Positions 47,599 through 57,072 are shown, numbered from the stretch's first letter. The stretch: 64,000 nt of DNA from Kurthia massiliensis (GCF_000285555.1 NZ_HE610996.1:521737-585736), one strand, 5' to 3'. Made by a program: numbers and translations. The notes: generated from the letters alone by a model not told the origin.

Positions 47599-47865
47599 CT
47601 ATCTACGGAAATATGTTAACATATCTTGCGCAAGTTTCTTTGAATCCACTTGGTAAGTTCCATCTTGGATTTGCGTTTTTAGTTGTGCAACACGTTCTGC
47701 GCGTTCAGTCGCATATGTTTTTACACCTTGTAAATCTTTCGCTTTTGTCGAAATCTCGATATGATCTTTGAAAGAAGCGTTTGATTGTTTTGCTACATTG
47801 TTTTTTGCTTGCGTATTTTGATAAGGATTAATACCGTTTACGCCATAACCTTGAATTTTCATCAT
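47599..47865 (-). CDS. flgM: Anti-sigma-D factor FlgM
   Basis: 88 residues, the same as B. subtilis FlgM. Disordered N-terminal half (GINPYQNTQAKNN); sigma-binding helices in the C-terminal half (HIEISTKAKDLQGVKTYATERAERVAQLKTQIQDGTYQVDSKKLAQDML). FlgM holds sigma-D inactive until hook completion. Start at 47865 or the adjacent ATG at 47862, 6-9 bases after GGAGG; ten upstream codons are unsupported. Confidence 0.94.
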   Translation of the reverse strand: MMKIQGYGVNGINPYQNTQAKNNVAKQSNASFKDHIEISTKAKDLQGVKTYATERAERVAQLKTQIQDGTYQVDSKKLAQDMLTYFRR

Positions 47866-47904
47866 TTGGAACCTCCTTTGTTTAGTACTGTTCATTTACC
47901 CTAT

Positions 47905-47931
47905 ATTTCGGTACTAATTAAAATATGTTAA
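47905..47931 (-). promoter_or_regulatory. Sigma-D-like promoter before flgM
   Basis: TTAA (47931-47928), 15-base spacer, ACCGAAAT (47912-47905), 6 of 8 against GCCGATAT. flgM is sigma-D-dependent in B. subtilis. Confidence 0.5.
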
Positions 47932-48029
47932 GTAAATTTTAAGAAAAGAGGCTACAAACCTATAAATTCATGATTAACTAGTCCTATTTTCTGTGACAAA
48001 ATTAAAAAAATATACTTTTCGTCGTAGGT

Positions 48030-48446
48030 CTAGCGCTTCCTTCTTTCAGATAAATACGTTGCGCGGCTTGGTTTTGTAATCGCTTCGCGGAATTCTCTAC
48101 CCGCTTCAAAGCGATCTAAGTCTTTTTGTAACGTTTTTGAACAATCATCACAAAGTTTTCCTTGCGTCGTTAAATGACCGCAATTGTCACAAGGATAGCC
48201 TAGGTTCGGGAATACCGCCGGTTGTAAGCGACCTTTACGTACCCAACGATATAATAATTCTTCTGGGCACCCTGTTGCTTCAACAATACGTTCCACCGTT
48301 GCTGCGCGGTTTTCACGGCGACGGAGGAAGCGATACACTTCGTCATAGATTTTCTCCTCGTTCATTAAACAGCTCGCACATACTTCTCGTACACCATTAT
48401 AGTTAAATAATTGTCCGCAAGTAGGACATGTTTTGATTTCACCCAT
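48030..48446 (-). CDS. yvyF: Flagellar operon zinc-finger protein YvyF
   Basis: 138 residues. Three pairs of CxxC (CPTC, CASC, CDNC, CDDC) suggest zinc ribbons at both ends; a helical, basic middle (RENRAATVERIVEATGCPEELLYRWVRKGRL) resembles a helix-turn-helix or MerR-like segment. The family sits between comFC and flgM in Bacillales; its role is unproven. The ATG overlaps the end of comFC by 8 bases. Confidence 0.9.
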   Translation of the reverse strand: MGEIKTCPTCGQLFNYNGVREVCASCLMNEEKIYDEVYRFLRRRENRAATVERIVEATGCPEELLYRWVRKGRLQPAVFPNLGYPCDNCGHLTTQGKLCDDCSKTLQKDLDRFEAGREFREAITKPSRATYLSERRKR

Positions 48447-49065
48447 GTTGTAGGTCCCCTCTCTTTCGAAAACGTGCAGAAATAAAGACGACTACGCTAA
48501 TATTCGTGAAACCGTCTGCTTCTAATGTTTCGCGTGCTAGTCGTATCGTCGTACCTGTAGTTATAATATCATCAACTAATACGACATGTGTGTCTTTTTT
48601 CAAATTTGTGCGATTTCTCCTAAAAAGTGCAGTCGTTTGCTTACGCTCTATGAGTGTTTTTCCACTTTGTGAGTCTAATGTCATCTTCTCTAATAGGTGG
48701 ACAAATGGCACATTTGCGACACGAAGCAACTCATCGACTTGTGCAAAAGTTCGTTGTTTTAACTTTTCAGGATGCAACGGAATCGGCACGAATGTCGCAT
48801 TTTTATAAGGTTTTAAAAACTGTTGAATATGTTCTTTGAATACGTGCGCCAGTGCGATATCTAATCCAAATTTATAGCGATGAATATAATCGCGCATCGC
48901 ATCGTTGTAATAAAATAATGTTTTGACGTTTTCGTACGGTTGTTCTTCTACGCGTTCAAACTTTGCCATACACTTTGCACACGCTTGAAATGTTGTGCAT
49001 TTTTGAAATAATGCTTGCCACGTACTTAGTTGTTGGATCGGTTGATGACATAATAAACAATACAT
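48439..49065 (-). CDS. comFC: Competence protein ComFC, phosphoribosyltransferase-like
   Basis: 208 residues. N-terminal double CxxC (CLLC, CAKC) zinc motif, then a phosphoribosyltransferase fold with the PRPP-binding VVLVDDIITTGTT near residue 165. It acts with ComFA in the cytoplasm during uptake of single-stranded DNA. ATG at 49065; the comFA stop lies 4 bases upstream, so the genes are co-transcribed. Confidence 0.95.
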   Translation of the reverse strand: MYCLLCHQPIQQLSTWQALFQKCTTFQACAKCMAKFERVEEQPYENVKTLFYYNDAMRDYIHRYKFGLDIALAHVFKEHIQQFLKPYKNATFVPIPLHPEKLKQRTFAQVDELLRVANVPFVHLLEKMTLDSQSGKTLIERKQTTALFRRNRTNLKKDTHVVLVDDIITTGTTIRLARETLEADGFTNISVVVFISARFRKRGDLQHG

Positions 49066-49069
49066 GTCA

Positions 49070-50419
49070 TCACATCCTATTCAATCGCATAATTTCTCGA
49101 CGCGCATCGTCCATATCACTCGTAATGCCATGATGAAAGAAAACGATATCCCCTTTAGGATCATGAGCAGCTCGTCCGACACGACCACTAATTTGAATGA
49201 GTGCACTTGATGTAAAAATTGCATTTTCTGCACCGAGTACCGCTACTTGTAAGCTCGGTATCGTTATGCCTCTTTCTAAGATCGTCGTCGTAAGCAACCC
49301 TTTTATTTCTCCGTTGCGAAGTTGCATTACTTTTTGTTTTCGTTCTGGCTCCTCAGCATACACGTACGGTACGTCAAATAAATGTGCACTTTTCTCCATT
49401 AAATCAATAGTTGGAAAGAAAATTAAATAAGGTTTGTGTGCACATTCGCATTTTTCAATCCAGCGTGTTAACTTTTTCGGCACACGTCCAACACGAAGTT
49501 GCTTGTCATAAAACCAAAGTGATTCAAATGTTGGCACTGGTAAATCAAAGCCATGAAATCGTCGTGGAATAAATGAGTATGCTCGTTTCTTTTTAAAACG
49601 TGTCAGCATTTCAATAGAAGGAGTTGCGGTGACAAACATAATAGCACCATCCTTTTTCACCGCTTTTTCGACTGCTATTTGGAGCGAACGATCGTACGTA
49701 TATGGGAATGCATCTGCTTCATCGACAAAAATAATATCAAACGCTTGTTGAAAACGGTATAGTTGATGCGTCGTCGCAATGACGAGCGGTGCATACGCTA
49801 CACTTACTTCAGCGCCCCCATACAATGCATGAATCGTCGTATCGGGAAATACTTGTTGAAACCGAGGAAATAATTCTAATACAACATCGGTCCGTGGCGT
49901 AGCGACGCATACTCGATCACCGCGCTCTAATGCGACTCGAATCGCTGAAAACAAAATTTCGGTCTTTCCTGCCCCACATACCGCGTGAACGAGCCGCGAT
50001 TGTTTTTGCATCACACTTTCGACGAGCTGTTCGGAGACACGTGCTTGTGCGTCAGTAAATGTCCCACGCCAATCGAAAGTTACTTTATTCGTAATGGTCG
50101 GTTTTGGTCCCGTCCAAATGATTAACTTATCGCAAGAAGCGACACGTTTCATGCGAATACAGTTACGACAGTACGTACAAACGCTATGACATTTCGCACA
50201 ATAAAAGTCGACATAAAAATGGCTTTCCTCACAGCGACATCTACTACAAACACGCTTACCATCGTAAATTTGCAACCCGTCTATTTTCTTAATCCAATTC
50301 CTTTTTTCTGCCTTTTTTAGCACCGATTTTTCAAACGGCAAAAAATCTTCATGCCAAATACGTCCGCACAAAAAATTTTGCAATGCGCGTAGATCGTTGT
50401 CTTCTATACGTTCATGCAC
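49070..50419 (-). CDS. comFA: Competence DNA helicase/translocase ComFA
   Basis: 449 residues, near the 463 of B. subtilis ComFA, the DEAD-box ATPase that helps pull transforming DNA through ComEC. Zinc cysteines near residues 60-95 (CSRCRCEE, CAKC, CTYCRNC), Walker A VCGAGKTE, DEAD motif VDEADAFP, and ISGRVGRA as motif VI. The start is a GTG at 50419, 8 bases after GAGG. The frame stays open 37 codons further, but that part is the upstream degV terminator and cannot be coding. Confidence 0.95.
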   Translation of the reverse strand: MHERIEDNDLRALQNFLCGRIWHEDFLPFEKSVLKKAEKRNWIKKIDGLQIYDGKRVCSRCRCEESHFYVDFYCAKCHSVCTYCRNCIRMKRVASCDKLIIWTGPKPTITNKVTFDWRGTFTDAQARVSEQLVESVMQKQSRLVHAVCGAGKTEILFSAIRVALERGDRVCVATPRTDVVLELFPRFQQVFPDTTIHALYGGAEVSVAYAPLVIATTHQLYRFQQAFDIIFVDEADAFPYTYDRSLQIAVEKAVKKDGAIMFVTATPSIEMLTRFKKKRAYSFIPRRFHGFDLPVPTFESLWFYDKQLRVGRVPKKLTRWIEKCECAHKPYLIFFPTIDLMEKSAHLFDVPYVYAEEPERKQKVMQLRNGEIKGLLTTTILERGITIPSLQVAVLGAENAIFTSSALIQISGRVGRAAHDPKGDIVFFHHGITSDMDDARREIMRLNRM

Positions 50420-50462
50420 AATCAACACCTCTTTTTTCCATCTATTGTAAGCGCTTTTAGAC

Positions 50463-50496
50463 GAAAAAAAAGCACCTCTAGCGCGCGCTAGAAATG
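50463..50496 (-). terminator. Terminator after degV
   Basis: Stem GCATTTCTAGCG / CGCTAGAGGTGC (two G-U pairs, with the central CGCG able to loop out) followed by eight T on the minus strand. Confidence 0.82.
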
Positions 50497-50594
50497 CCCC
50501 TTTGAGATATTGTTTAGTATTAATAATCATTTTAGCCGTTTATACTCAAAATGTCACTCGTTTTTTACTAAATTCGATAAAAAATTTACGGAAA

Positions 50595-51452
50595 TTAAAT
50601 TTTCGGTTCGATTTTCTTAAACCAACCCATCGCCAGTGCGCCTTCACCTAAATGTGTCCCAACGACAGCGCCGAAATAGGATGGATTAAATTGTACTGTC
50701 GGGAATTTTTCACGTAAATGTGCAAGCCATTCATCACGTTCTGCTTCACAATTAGAATGAATCACCGTTGCTTCTAGTTCACCGTATTTTTCAACGTCTT
50801 CAGCAAGTAATTCTTCAATACGTTTTAATGCTTTTTTCTTCGTACGGATTTTTTCATACGGTACGATTACTTTATTTTGGAACGATAAAATTGGTTTCAC
50901 TTGAAGGAGACTACCGATTAATGCCGATGCTGCAGATAAACGACCACCGCGTTGTAGATGAGATAAGTCATCTACTAAAATGAAGTCTTTTTCCGTTTCT
51001 TTCATTTCATTTAAGTGCGCTAAAATTTGTTTCGCATTCGCGCCTTGTGCAGCTAATTTAGATGCATGAATCGCATACATTGACTGCATATAACATGCGA
51101 CTTCCGTATCGAAACCGTATACATCAATACCTTCTACCATTTCACCAGCAGATAAGGCACCTTGATATGTGCCGCTAATACCACTTGATAAATGAATCGT
51201 TACGATTTCATCATAATCTTGTGCTAGTTTTTCAAATAACTCTACAAATTTACCGATCGGGGGCTGTGAAGATGTTGGTAGCTTTTTGCCGCCACGAATT
51301 TTTTCGTAAAAATCTTCCGCTTGTAATGTTACTTCTTCCTCGTACGTTTCACCGTTCAGTACGACTGTTAGCGGAATCATATGAATATTATATTGTTCAA
51401 GTTCAGCTTTTGGCATATATGCTGTACTATCTGTTACGATTGCTGTTGCCAT
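50595..51452 (-). CDS. degV: DegV-family fatty-acid-binding protein
   Basis: 285 residues. VTDSTAYMP at the N-terminus and HLSSGISGTYQGA are the acyl-binding DegV signatures, with RTKKKALKR late in the protein. FakB-like acyl carrier role by family. ATG at 51452 with GAGGAG. It lies directly after degU, the place of the gene that named the family. Confidence 0.92.
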   Translation of the reverse strand: MATAIVTDSTAYMPKAELEQYNIHMIPLTVVLNGETYEEEVTLQAEDFYEKIRGGKKLPTSSQPPIGKFVELFEKLAQDYDEIVTIHLSSGISGTYQGALSAGEMVEGIDVYGFDTEVACYMQSMYAIHASKLAAQGANAKQILAHLNEMKETEKDFILVDDLSHLQRGGRLSAASALIGSLLQVKPILSFQNKVIVPYEKIRTKKKALKRIEELLAEDVEKYGELEATVIHSNCEAERDEWLAHLREKFPTVQFNPSYFGAVVGTHLGEGALAMGWFKKIEPKI

Positions 51453-51556
51453 TCGTTATTCACTCCTCTACATAAGTTTCATTTTATTAAAATATGCAAG
51501 AAAAGGCAAATAACATATGACAAATATCACTTCACAAATAAATAAATGATGATAAT

Positions 51557-51586
51557 AAAAAACACCGACTCATAAGAATCGGTGTG
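51557..51586 (-). terminator. Terminator after degU
   Basis: Stem ACACCGAtTC / GAgTCGGTGT with one mismatch and a 4-base loop, then six T on the minus strand. Confidence 0.85.
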
Positions 51587-51596
51587 AAAAATTAAA

Positions 51597-52271
51597 TTAG
51601 CGTACTTCTACCCAACCGTTTTTGATTGCTGTTACAACAGCTTGTGTACGGTCGTTTACGTTCATTTTTTGTAAAATACTTGATACGTGGTTTTTAACTG
51701 TTTTCTCAGAAATGTATAAAGTCTCACCGATTGCACGGTTAGATTGGCCATCTGTAAGAAGTTGTAGTACTTCACATTCACGTTTTGTTAATAAGTGGAA
51801 TGGACGGCGAATTTCTGTTTGATGGAATGAGCCTTTATTTTCACGTTCGCTTAAGCGACGGTATTCTGCGACAAGATTTTTTGTAATTTTAGGGTGTAAG
51901 TATGAGCCGCCAGCTGCTACGATTTTAATAGCATCGACGATTTCATCTGCATCCATTTCTTTTAGCATGTAGCCAAGGGCACCTGACTTTAATGCGTGAG
52001 ATACGTAAGATTCATCATCATGGATTGATAAGATAATGACTTTCGCATCAGGATATTTTTCGATTAACTCTGCAGTAGCTTCCACACCATTTTTTTGCGG
52101 CATATTAATGTCCATTAATACAACGTCTGGTTGGAATTCTTCATATAGAGGAAGTGTATCTACACCGTCATCGCCTTCTGCCACTACTTCAAAAGTGTCT
52201 TCGAAATCTAGAATGCGTTTTACGCCTTCACGGAATAATTGGTGGTCATCAATAATAATAATTTTTGTCAT
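51597..52271 (-). CDS. degU: Response regulator DegU
   Basis: 224 residues. Receiver domain 1-120 with acidic pocket IIDDH, phospho-acceptor Asp54 (LMDINMP) and Lys104 (LKEMDADE). NarL/LuxR helix-turn-helix at about 155-215 ([15 protein letters not shown]...[14 protein letters not shown]). DegU governs exoenzymes, competence and motility; unphosphorylated it helps ComK bind comK. ATG at 52271 with GAGGAGG. Operon with degS upstream. Confidence 0.96.
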   Translation of the reverse strand: MTKIIIIDDHQLFREGVKRILDFEDTFEVVAEGDDGVDTLPLYEEFQPDVVLMDINMPQKNGVEATAELIEKYPDAKVIILSIHDDESYVSHALKSGALGYMLKEMDADEIVDAIKIVAAGGSYLHPKITKNLVAEYRRLSERENKGSFHQTEIRRPFHLLTKRECEVLQLLTDGQSNRAIGETLYISEKTVKNHVSSILQKMNVNDRTQAVVTAIKNGWVEVR

Positions 52272-52305
52272 AATAATTTTCCTCCTCAAGTACCTCTACA
52301 AAAGG

Positions 52306-53457
52306 TTATGTTCCCTTTTTCACAGGGATCTTAAACATGATTTTCGTTCCTTGTCCGATAGCGGACTGTATATCCATAGTACCATCTAATAGATCGACGC
52401 GTTCTTTCATTCCAACGATACCGAAAGAATTTTGTTTCGTGACGTTCGTATCAAAGCCTGTACCATTATCCTTAATAGAAATATTAACATTTTCTTTAAG
52501 CCATTCAAAGTTCACCCAAATGTCTTTGGACGCACCGTGCTTGATTGCATTGTTCACACATTCTTGAACGAGCCTAAAAATGGCTGTTTCGAAATTCATT
52601 GGCATCCGCTTATCTTCTCCACGTGAATGAAACTCAATATATGTACCGGGATTGTAGTCCTGTACAGAGTTCAAATATTTCTTCAACGTCGGAATGATGC
52701 CTAAATCGTCTAATGCCATTGGTCGTAAGTCATAAATAATGCGACGTACCTCATGGAGCGTATCTCGCACCATGCCCTTTAAATCTTGTAACTCTTGAAT
52801 GGCACGTTCTACACCTTTTTCATCATAAGAGCGCGTAATTAAATCTGTACGAAGTAAGACGTTCGCTAACATTTGTGCTGGGCCGTCATGTACTTCGCGC
52901 GAAATTCGTTTACGTTCTTCTTCTTGCGCTTCGATGACGCGAATAGCAAAATCTTCTTTTACTTTCGCATTTTCTAAAGCTGGCCCTACATTTTTCAAGT
53001 CATCAGTTAAGTAATTTAACACGACATTAACTTGATTCACAAGGTGATCGGCTTTGTCAATTGTGTCTAAAAGCCCACGCATGCGACGTTCTAAATCGTC
53101 ACGACGTTCGCGCAATAGCTTTTCTTCAGATTGAACGACTGAGTGACGAATTTGAAATGTATTCGCAGCATTATAAGCCTCATGTACTTGTTCTTCTGTA
53201 TAGACACGGAAATTTTGTGATACTTCAGCAAGACGAGCTCGAGCTTGCTTTACCTTTAGTTGTAGCATATCATTTTCTTGAATAATGTCCTTTAATTTAG
53301 AACGTACATTACTAAGTTCAAGTTTCATTTCTTCGAATGATTGACGAGATTGTTCACTGATCGTAAAAATGTCATTTTTAGATGTGTCAATGGTCTCGAC
53401 CATACTATTGAATATTTTGTCTAACATTTGAATGTCAATTTTATTTCCTCTAACCAT
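52306..53457 (-). CDS. degS: Sensor histidine kinase DegS
   Basis: 383 residues, soluble (no transmembrane helix). The N-terminal coiled-coil sensor (about 1-175) precedes the HisKA_3 box ISREVHDGPAQ with His190 and the HATPase domain (NNAIKHGASKD, DNGTGFD, GIVGMKERV). It phosphorylates DegU. The ATG at 53457 lies 7 bases after GAGGAG; the ATG two codons earlier is too close to the ribosome binding site. Confidence 0.96.
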   Translation of the reverse strand: MVRGNKIDIQMLDKIFNSMVETIDTSKNDIFTISEQSRQSFEEMKLELSNVRSKLKDIIQENDMLQLKVKQARARLAEVSQNFRVYTEEQVHEAYNAANTFQIRHSVVQSEEKLLRERRDDLERRMRGLLDTIDKADHLVNQVNVVLNYLTDDLKNVGPALENAKVKEDFAIRVIEAQEEERKRISREVHDGPAQMLANVLLRTDLITRSYDEKGVERAIQELQDLKGMVRDTLHEVRRIIYDLRPMALDDLGIIPTLKKYLNSVQDYNPGTYIEFHSRGEDKRMPMNFETAIFRLVQECVNNAIKHGASKDIWVNFEWLKENVNISIKDNGTGFDTNVTKQNSFGIVGMKERVDLLDGTMDIQSAIGQGTKIMFKIPVKKGT

Positions 53458-53635
53458 ATCCATACTCCTCACAATGCATACTTACTAGGATAGCATGTAT
53501 TTTGTAGTACTGACATCACAATTCTAAAATTCTTTACATTAATTATAACATTGTTGAGCCATTAGCATATTAAAAACCAATGTTTAAAAGATGACAATTG
53601 TATCATTTATATTAAATTTTTACTAGGAGAATAAA

Positions 53636-54271
53636 ATGAGATCAAATTACCTTACTTTAAAAACGACAGCAAGTGATGAAATCATCATTTCGAAATCACG
53701 CTTTATCGCTCATTGTGCCCGTGTCGAAACGGAAGAAGACGCACAAAATTTCATCGATGCGATTAAAAAAGAGCACCGTAATGCGACCCATAACTGCTCT
53801 GCCTATGTTATTGGGGAGCACGATCAAATTCAAAAAGCGAACGACGACGGTGAGCCAAGTGGCACAGCTGGCGTACCGATTCTCGATGTACTGAAAAAAC
53901 AACATTTAAAAGATACTGTAGTAGTAGTTACCCGCTACTTTGGGGGGATTAAACTTGGTGCTGGAGGATTAGTACGTGCCTACGGAAAAACGACTACAGT
54001 CGGTATCGATGCGGCCGGTGTCGTGGAACGTCGTTTACATGACAAATTAAAAATCAGTGCAGATTACACATGGCTTGGTAAATTAGAGAACGAACTTCGA
54101 AATTCTACCTATATATTAGAACATATTAATTATGCAGAAGGTGTCGAATTTACAGTTCTCGTCCCAGTAGAAGAGACAGAAGCGTTTTACGCGTGGATGA
54201 CAGACCTATCAAATGGACAAACGCAAATCAAACGTGTCGAACAGCTATTTTTAGAGTTCGATCGTACCTGA
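53636..54271 (+). CDS. yvyE: YigZ/IMPACT-family protein (YvyE)
   Basis: 211 residues. The N-terminal UPF0029/IMPACT domain (SKSRFIAHCARVETEEDA, HNCSAYVIG, DDGEPSGTAGVPIL, RYFGGIKLGAGGLVRAYG) is followed by a DUF1949 ferredoxin-like domain. Cytoplasmic; linked to ribosome or stress functions, not well defined. RBS AGGAG before the ATG. Divergent from degS and beside lytR, as in B. subtilis. Confidence 0.93.
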   Translation: MRSNYLTLKTTASDEIIISKSRFIAHCARVETEEDAQNFIDAIKKEHRNATHNCSAYVIGEHDQIQKANDDGEPSGTAGVPILDVLKKQHLKDTVVVVTRYFGGIKLGAGGLVRAYGKTTTVGIDAAGVVERRLHDKLKISADYTWLGKLENELRNSTYILEHINYAEGVEFTVLVPVEETEAFYAWMTDLSNGQTQIKRVEQLFLEFDRT

Positions 54272-54279
54272 AAATTCGT

Positions 54280-54308
54280 TTTACGTATTCGGCTCGGCAT
54301 AGTATAAT
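54280..54308 (+). promoter_or_regulatory. Promoter of the LCP gene
   Basis: TTTACG (4 of 6), 17-base spacer, TATAAT (6 of 6), between the yvyE stop and the LCP start. Confidence 0.7.
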
Positions 54309-54361
54309 TAATTTCGTTGTACAAAATTTTAAAATTTTTCCCACAAAAGGAGAATGACTAT

Positions 54362-55465
54362 ATGCCAGAGAGAAGAGCCGGCAATAGACAACCAACCCGC
54401 TCCGGAGCACAAAAGCCAAAACCTAAGTCTCATGCGAAAACAAGTGCCACTAAAAAGAAAGAACGTGCACAGAAAAAGCAAAAGGAACAAGGCGGTTGCT
54501 TATGGAAAGTACTACTCGTTGTCTTAATTTTGTTACTGGCAATCGGCGGCACATATGCTTATTACATTTACCACACTGGTAAAAAAGCAGCCGAAAACGC
54601 ATATGTTGCAGACTCACGCGAGAAATCTGCCCTGCGTGATGAAAGCGTTGAACCATTAACAGATAATATATCTATCATGATCGTTGGGATTGATGATAGT
54701 GAAAAACGTAGTCAAGGTGAAGGCAACTCCCGTTCGGATGCGCTACTCGTTGCTACATTAAATAATGAAGAAAAGTCGATTAAATTGTTAAGTATTCCAC
54801 GTGACTCTTACGTTTATATTCCAGCAGTTGGCTATAAAGATAAGATTACACATGCACATGCTTACGGCGGTATTGATTCTACACGCGAAACGGTTGAAGG
54901 GCTATTAAACTTACCGATCGATTACTACTTCCGCGTGAACTTTGATGCCTTTATCGAAATCGTCGATGCGTTAGGCGGTATTACCGTCGATGTACCTTAT
55001 GAAATTAATGAACTAGATGAAAATGATAAACGTACTGTTCATTTACAACCAGGTACGCAAGAAGTGAACGGTCGCGAAGCATTAGCGCTTGCACGTACAC
55101 GTCATCAAGATAGCGACGTTGAACGTGGTAAACGTCAACAAATGATTTTAGAAGCCATTGCGGATAAAGCAACTTCTGTGACATCATTTACGAAATATGC
55201 AGACGTCTTATCAGCTGTCGGTAACAACATGCAAACAGATATGACGTTTACTGAAATGAAATCATTGTTCGCTTATTTACAAAAAGGAATGCCAGACATT
55301 GAATCATTATCGATTGACGGTACAGACGATATGTCGACAGGTATTTACTATTACAAAATTATTAATGATAGCCTACTGAAAACACGCCAAACGATGCAAC
55401 GTCATCTCGGTTTAGATGTAGACACATCATTAGAAGATTTAGAAGACCTTGAAAATGGTTATTAA
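54362..55465 (+). CDS. LytR-CpsA-Psr family wall-polymer ligase
   Basis: 367 residues. A Lys/Arg-rich cytoplasmic tail (1-45) leads into one membrane helix (about 47-69), then the extracellular LCP domain: NSRSDALLVATLN, LSIPRDSYVYIP, YYFRVNFDAFIEIVDALGGI, ARTRHQDSDVERGKRQQ with the conserved arginines. LCP enzymes transfer wall teichoic acid or other polymers from undecaprenyl carriers to peptidoglycan. The ATG at 54362 follows AAAGGAG; a 15-codon extension overlaps the promoter. tagO, which makes the carrier-linked start of teichoic acid, converges on it. B. subtilis counterpart: LytR/TagU group. Confidence 0.93.
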   Translation: MPERRAGNRQPTRSGAQKPKPKSHAKTSATKKKERAQKKQKEQGGCLWKVLLVVLILLLAIGGTYAYYIYHTGKKAAENAYVADSREKSALRDESVEPLTDNISIMIVGIDDSEKRSQGEGNSRSDALLVATLNNEEKSIKLLSIPRDSYVYIPAVGYKDKITHAHAYGGIDSTRETVEGLLNLPIDYYFRVNFDAFIEIVDALGGITVDVPYEINELDENDKRTVHLQPGTQEVNGREALALARTRHQDSDVERGKRQQMILEAIADKATSVTSFTKYADVLSAVGNNMQTDMTFTEMKSLFAYLQKGMPDIESLSIDGTDDMSTGIYYYKIINDSLLKTRQTMQRHLGLDVDTSLEDLEDLENGY

Positions 55466-55469
55466 TGTG

Positions 55470-55497
55470 GATTGCGCGTGATGCGCAATCTTTTTTT
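55470..55497 (+). terminator. Terminator after the LCP gene
   Basis: Perfect stem GATTGCGC / GCGCAATC with a 5-base loop and seven T. Confidence 0.92.
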
Positions 55498-55500
55498 ACG

Positions 55501-55533
55501 CAAAAAAAGACCGAGCGTTTGCTCAGTCTTTTT
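55501..55533 (-). terminator. Terminator after tagO
   Basis: Stem AAGACtGAGC / GCTCgGTCTT (one wobble) with a 4-base loop and seven T on the minus strand. Confidence 0.88.
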
Positions 55534-55538
55534 TCTTT

Positions 55539-56585
55539 TTATCGCTTTTTACTTTTTTTTACGAGTTTTAACAACGGTTTATAACGATGCCCTGCAAGGC
55601 CAATCACTTCGACGAAAATTTCGAGCGCTATTAACAATACGACGATTAATAAAATCGCGCCCCATAATTTTGCCATTGAGAAGATGACCGCTGCTAAGCC
55701 GAACATTGCCGCAATGCCGTAAATGATAATGACCGTTTGCTTATGTGTAAAGCCGATGCTTAACAGGCGGTGATGTAAATGCGATTTATCTGGTTGAAAC
55801 GGCGGCTGTTTGTTTAACAGTCGACGCACGATTGCAAAAAAAGTATCCGAAATAGGTACGCCTAGCATGACGATTGGAATAACGAGTGACACGAACGTTA
55901 CATTTTTAAAACCGAGCAATGCTAGAACGGAAATCATAAAGCCAAGGAATAATGCACCGGTATCCCCCATGAAAATTTTTGCGGGATTAAAGTTATAAAA
56001 TAAAAAGCCGATGCAGCTTACCGCAAGGACAAGCGCCATGACGAGTACGAACGTATTGCCCATAATAAAAGCCATCGCGGCAAGTGTAACAAGTGCAATT
56101 GTCGATACACCCGCTGCGAGGCCATCTAGGCCATCAATTAAATTAATCGCATTCGTAATACCGACAATCCAAATTAACGTAAGTGGAATGCTTAAATAAC
56201 CAAAGTCTAAAATGCCGCCAAACGGTAAATTGATAAAATCAATTTGAATGTCTCCAAAGAAAATAACGATCGCAGCTGCGACGGTTTGACCGAGAAACTT
56301 CGCTTTCGCAGAAATTTCTAACATGTCATCTAACACACCCGTTATAATAACGATGAAGGCACCGATTAAAATCGGAATCATCGCTTCATTCGTCGGTCTT
56401 AGTACGACGACACCGACAAGGAAGGCTAAGAAGATTGCTAAACCACCTAAGCGCGGCATAATTTTTGCGTGAACTTTTCGATAGTTAGGCTTATCAACTG
56501 CACCAACACGAAAAGCGAGCTTCTTCACAAGCGGTGTGAAGAGGATAGATCCAATAAATGCCGCCACTAATGACAGGTAAAACAT
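55539..56585 (-). CDS. tagO: Undecaprenyl-phosphate N-acetylglucosaminyl 1-phosphate transferase
   Basis: 348 residues with about ten transmembrane helices, of the MraY/WecA family. It puts GlcNAc-1-P on undecaprenyl phosphate, the first step of wall teichoic acid. Catalytic acidic motifs are visible: GVLDDMLEIS (DD), NAINLIDGLDGLAAG, and FMGDTGALFLGF, plus KSHLHHRLL near the end. ATG at 56585, AGGAAGGG directly upstream. The leader is unusually structured (see separate entry). Confidence 0.95.
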   Translation of the reverse strand: MFYLSLVAAFIGSILFTPLVKKLAFRVGAVDKPNYRKVHAKIMPRLGGLAIFLAFLVGVVVLRPTNEAMIPILIGAFIVIITGVLDDMLEISAKAKFLGQTVAAAIVIFFGDIQIDFINLPFGGILDFGYLSIPLTLIWIVGITNAINLIDGLDGLAAGVSTIALVTLAAMAFIMGNTFVLVMALVLAVSCIGFLFYNFNPAKIFMGDTGALFLGFMISVLALLGFKNVTFVSLVIPIVMLGVPISDTFFAIVRRLLNKQPPFQPDKSHLHHRLLSIGFTHKQTVIIIYGIAAMFGLAAVIFSMAKLWGAILLIVVLLIALEIFVEVIGLAGHRYKPLLKLVKKSKKR

Positions 56586-56592
56586 ACCCTTC

Positions 56593-56659
56593 CTGCTACT
56601 CCAAATAAGGATAACGCGCTTCGTACTTTTGAGCGTACACTAGCGTTATCGAGTAGCAG
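56593..56659 (-). promoter_or_regulatory. Two-helix structured leader of tagO
   Basis: In the mRNA, CTGCTACTC + GATAACGC (17 contiguous bases, 56659-56643) pair with GCGTTATC (56617-56610) and GAGTAGCAG (56601-56593), separated on the 3' side by an 8-base bulge. All 17 pairs are perfect. The 3' arm ends directly before the Shine-Dalgarno GAAGGG and the start codon. Confidence 0.7.
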
Positions 56660-56694
56660 AATCCCCCTTTCCTTCTATTAAAAATTGCGCTTTC

Positions 56695-56726
56695 GGAAGT
56701 CAATCGTATTTTCTCAAATGACTTCC
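56695..56726 (-). promoter_or_regulatory. Upstream hairpin in the tagO leader
   Basis: GGAAGTCA-16-TGACTTCC, eight perfect pairs, inside the predicted tagO transcript. Confidence 0.45.
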
Positions 56727-56775
56727 TTCTATAATAAGAAATATTATGTTCAATTTTTTCAGTAAATCATCTTGT

Positions 56776-56784
56776 ATTATAGCA
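56776..56784 (-). promoter_or_regulatory. Extended -10 promoter of tagO
   Basis: TGCTATAAT on the minus strand, an exact extended -10 (TGnTATAAT), without a clear -35. It predicts a leader of about 185 bases. Confidence 0.55.
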
Positions 56785-57072
56785 TGATTCTTCTAAAAGC
56801 ACACTTTCACTTGTTAACTGTAACGTTTGAAACGTAAATTTGTTGCATATGAATCGTTAGAAACATAACATGCAATATATTAGATGAAACAATTTACACT
56901 AATACATTGCACACAAAAAGTATAGATGCTCTTAATTATGCTCGAAAATGCTATATGATTCGAAAAAAATAGCCAATTTCCCATTTTTTTCGCTTTTCTC
57001 AGAAAATAACCATTTCTTTATTTCGATATTCATGATAGTATATTGAAGTACTTTTATTGACGCTTTAATCTA

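Noticed and set aside
50420-50530. 37-codon N-terminal extension of comFA
   Set aside because: It runs through the degV terminator; the GTG at 50419 has the proper ribosome binding site.
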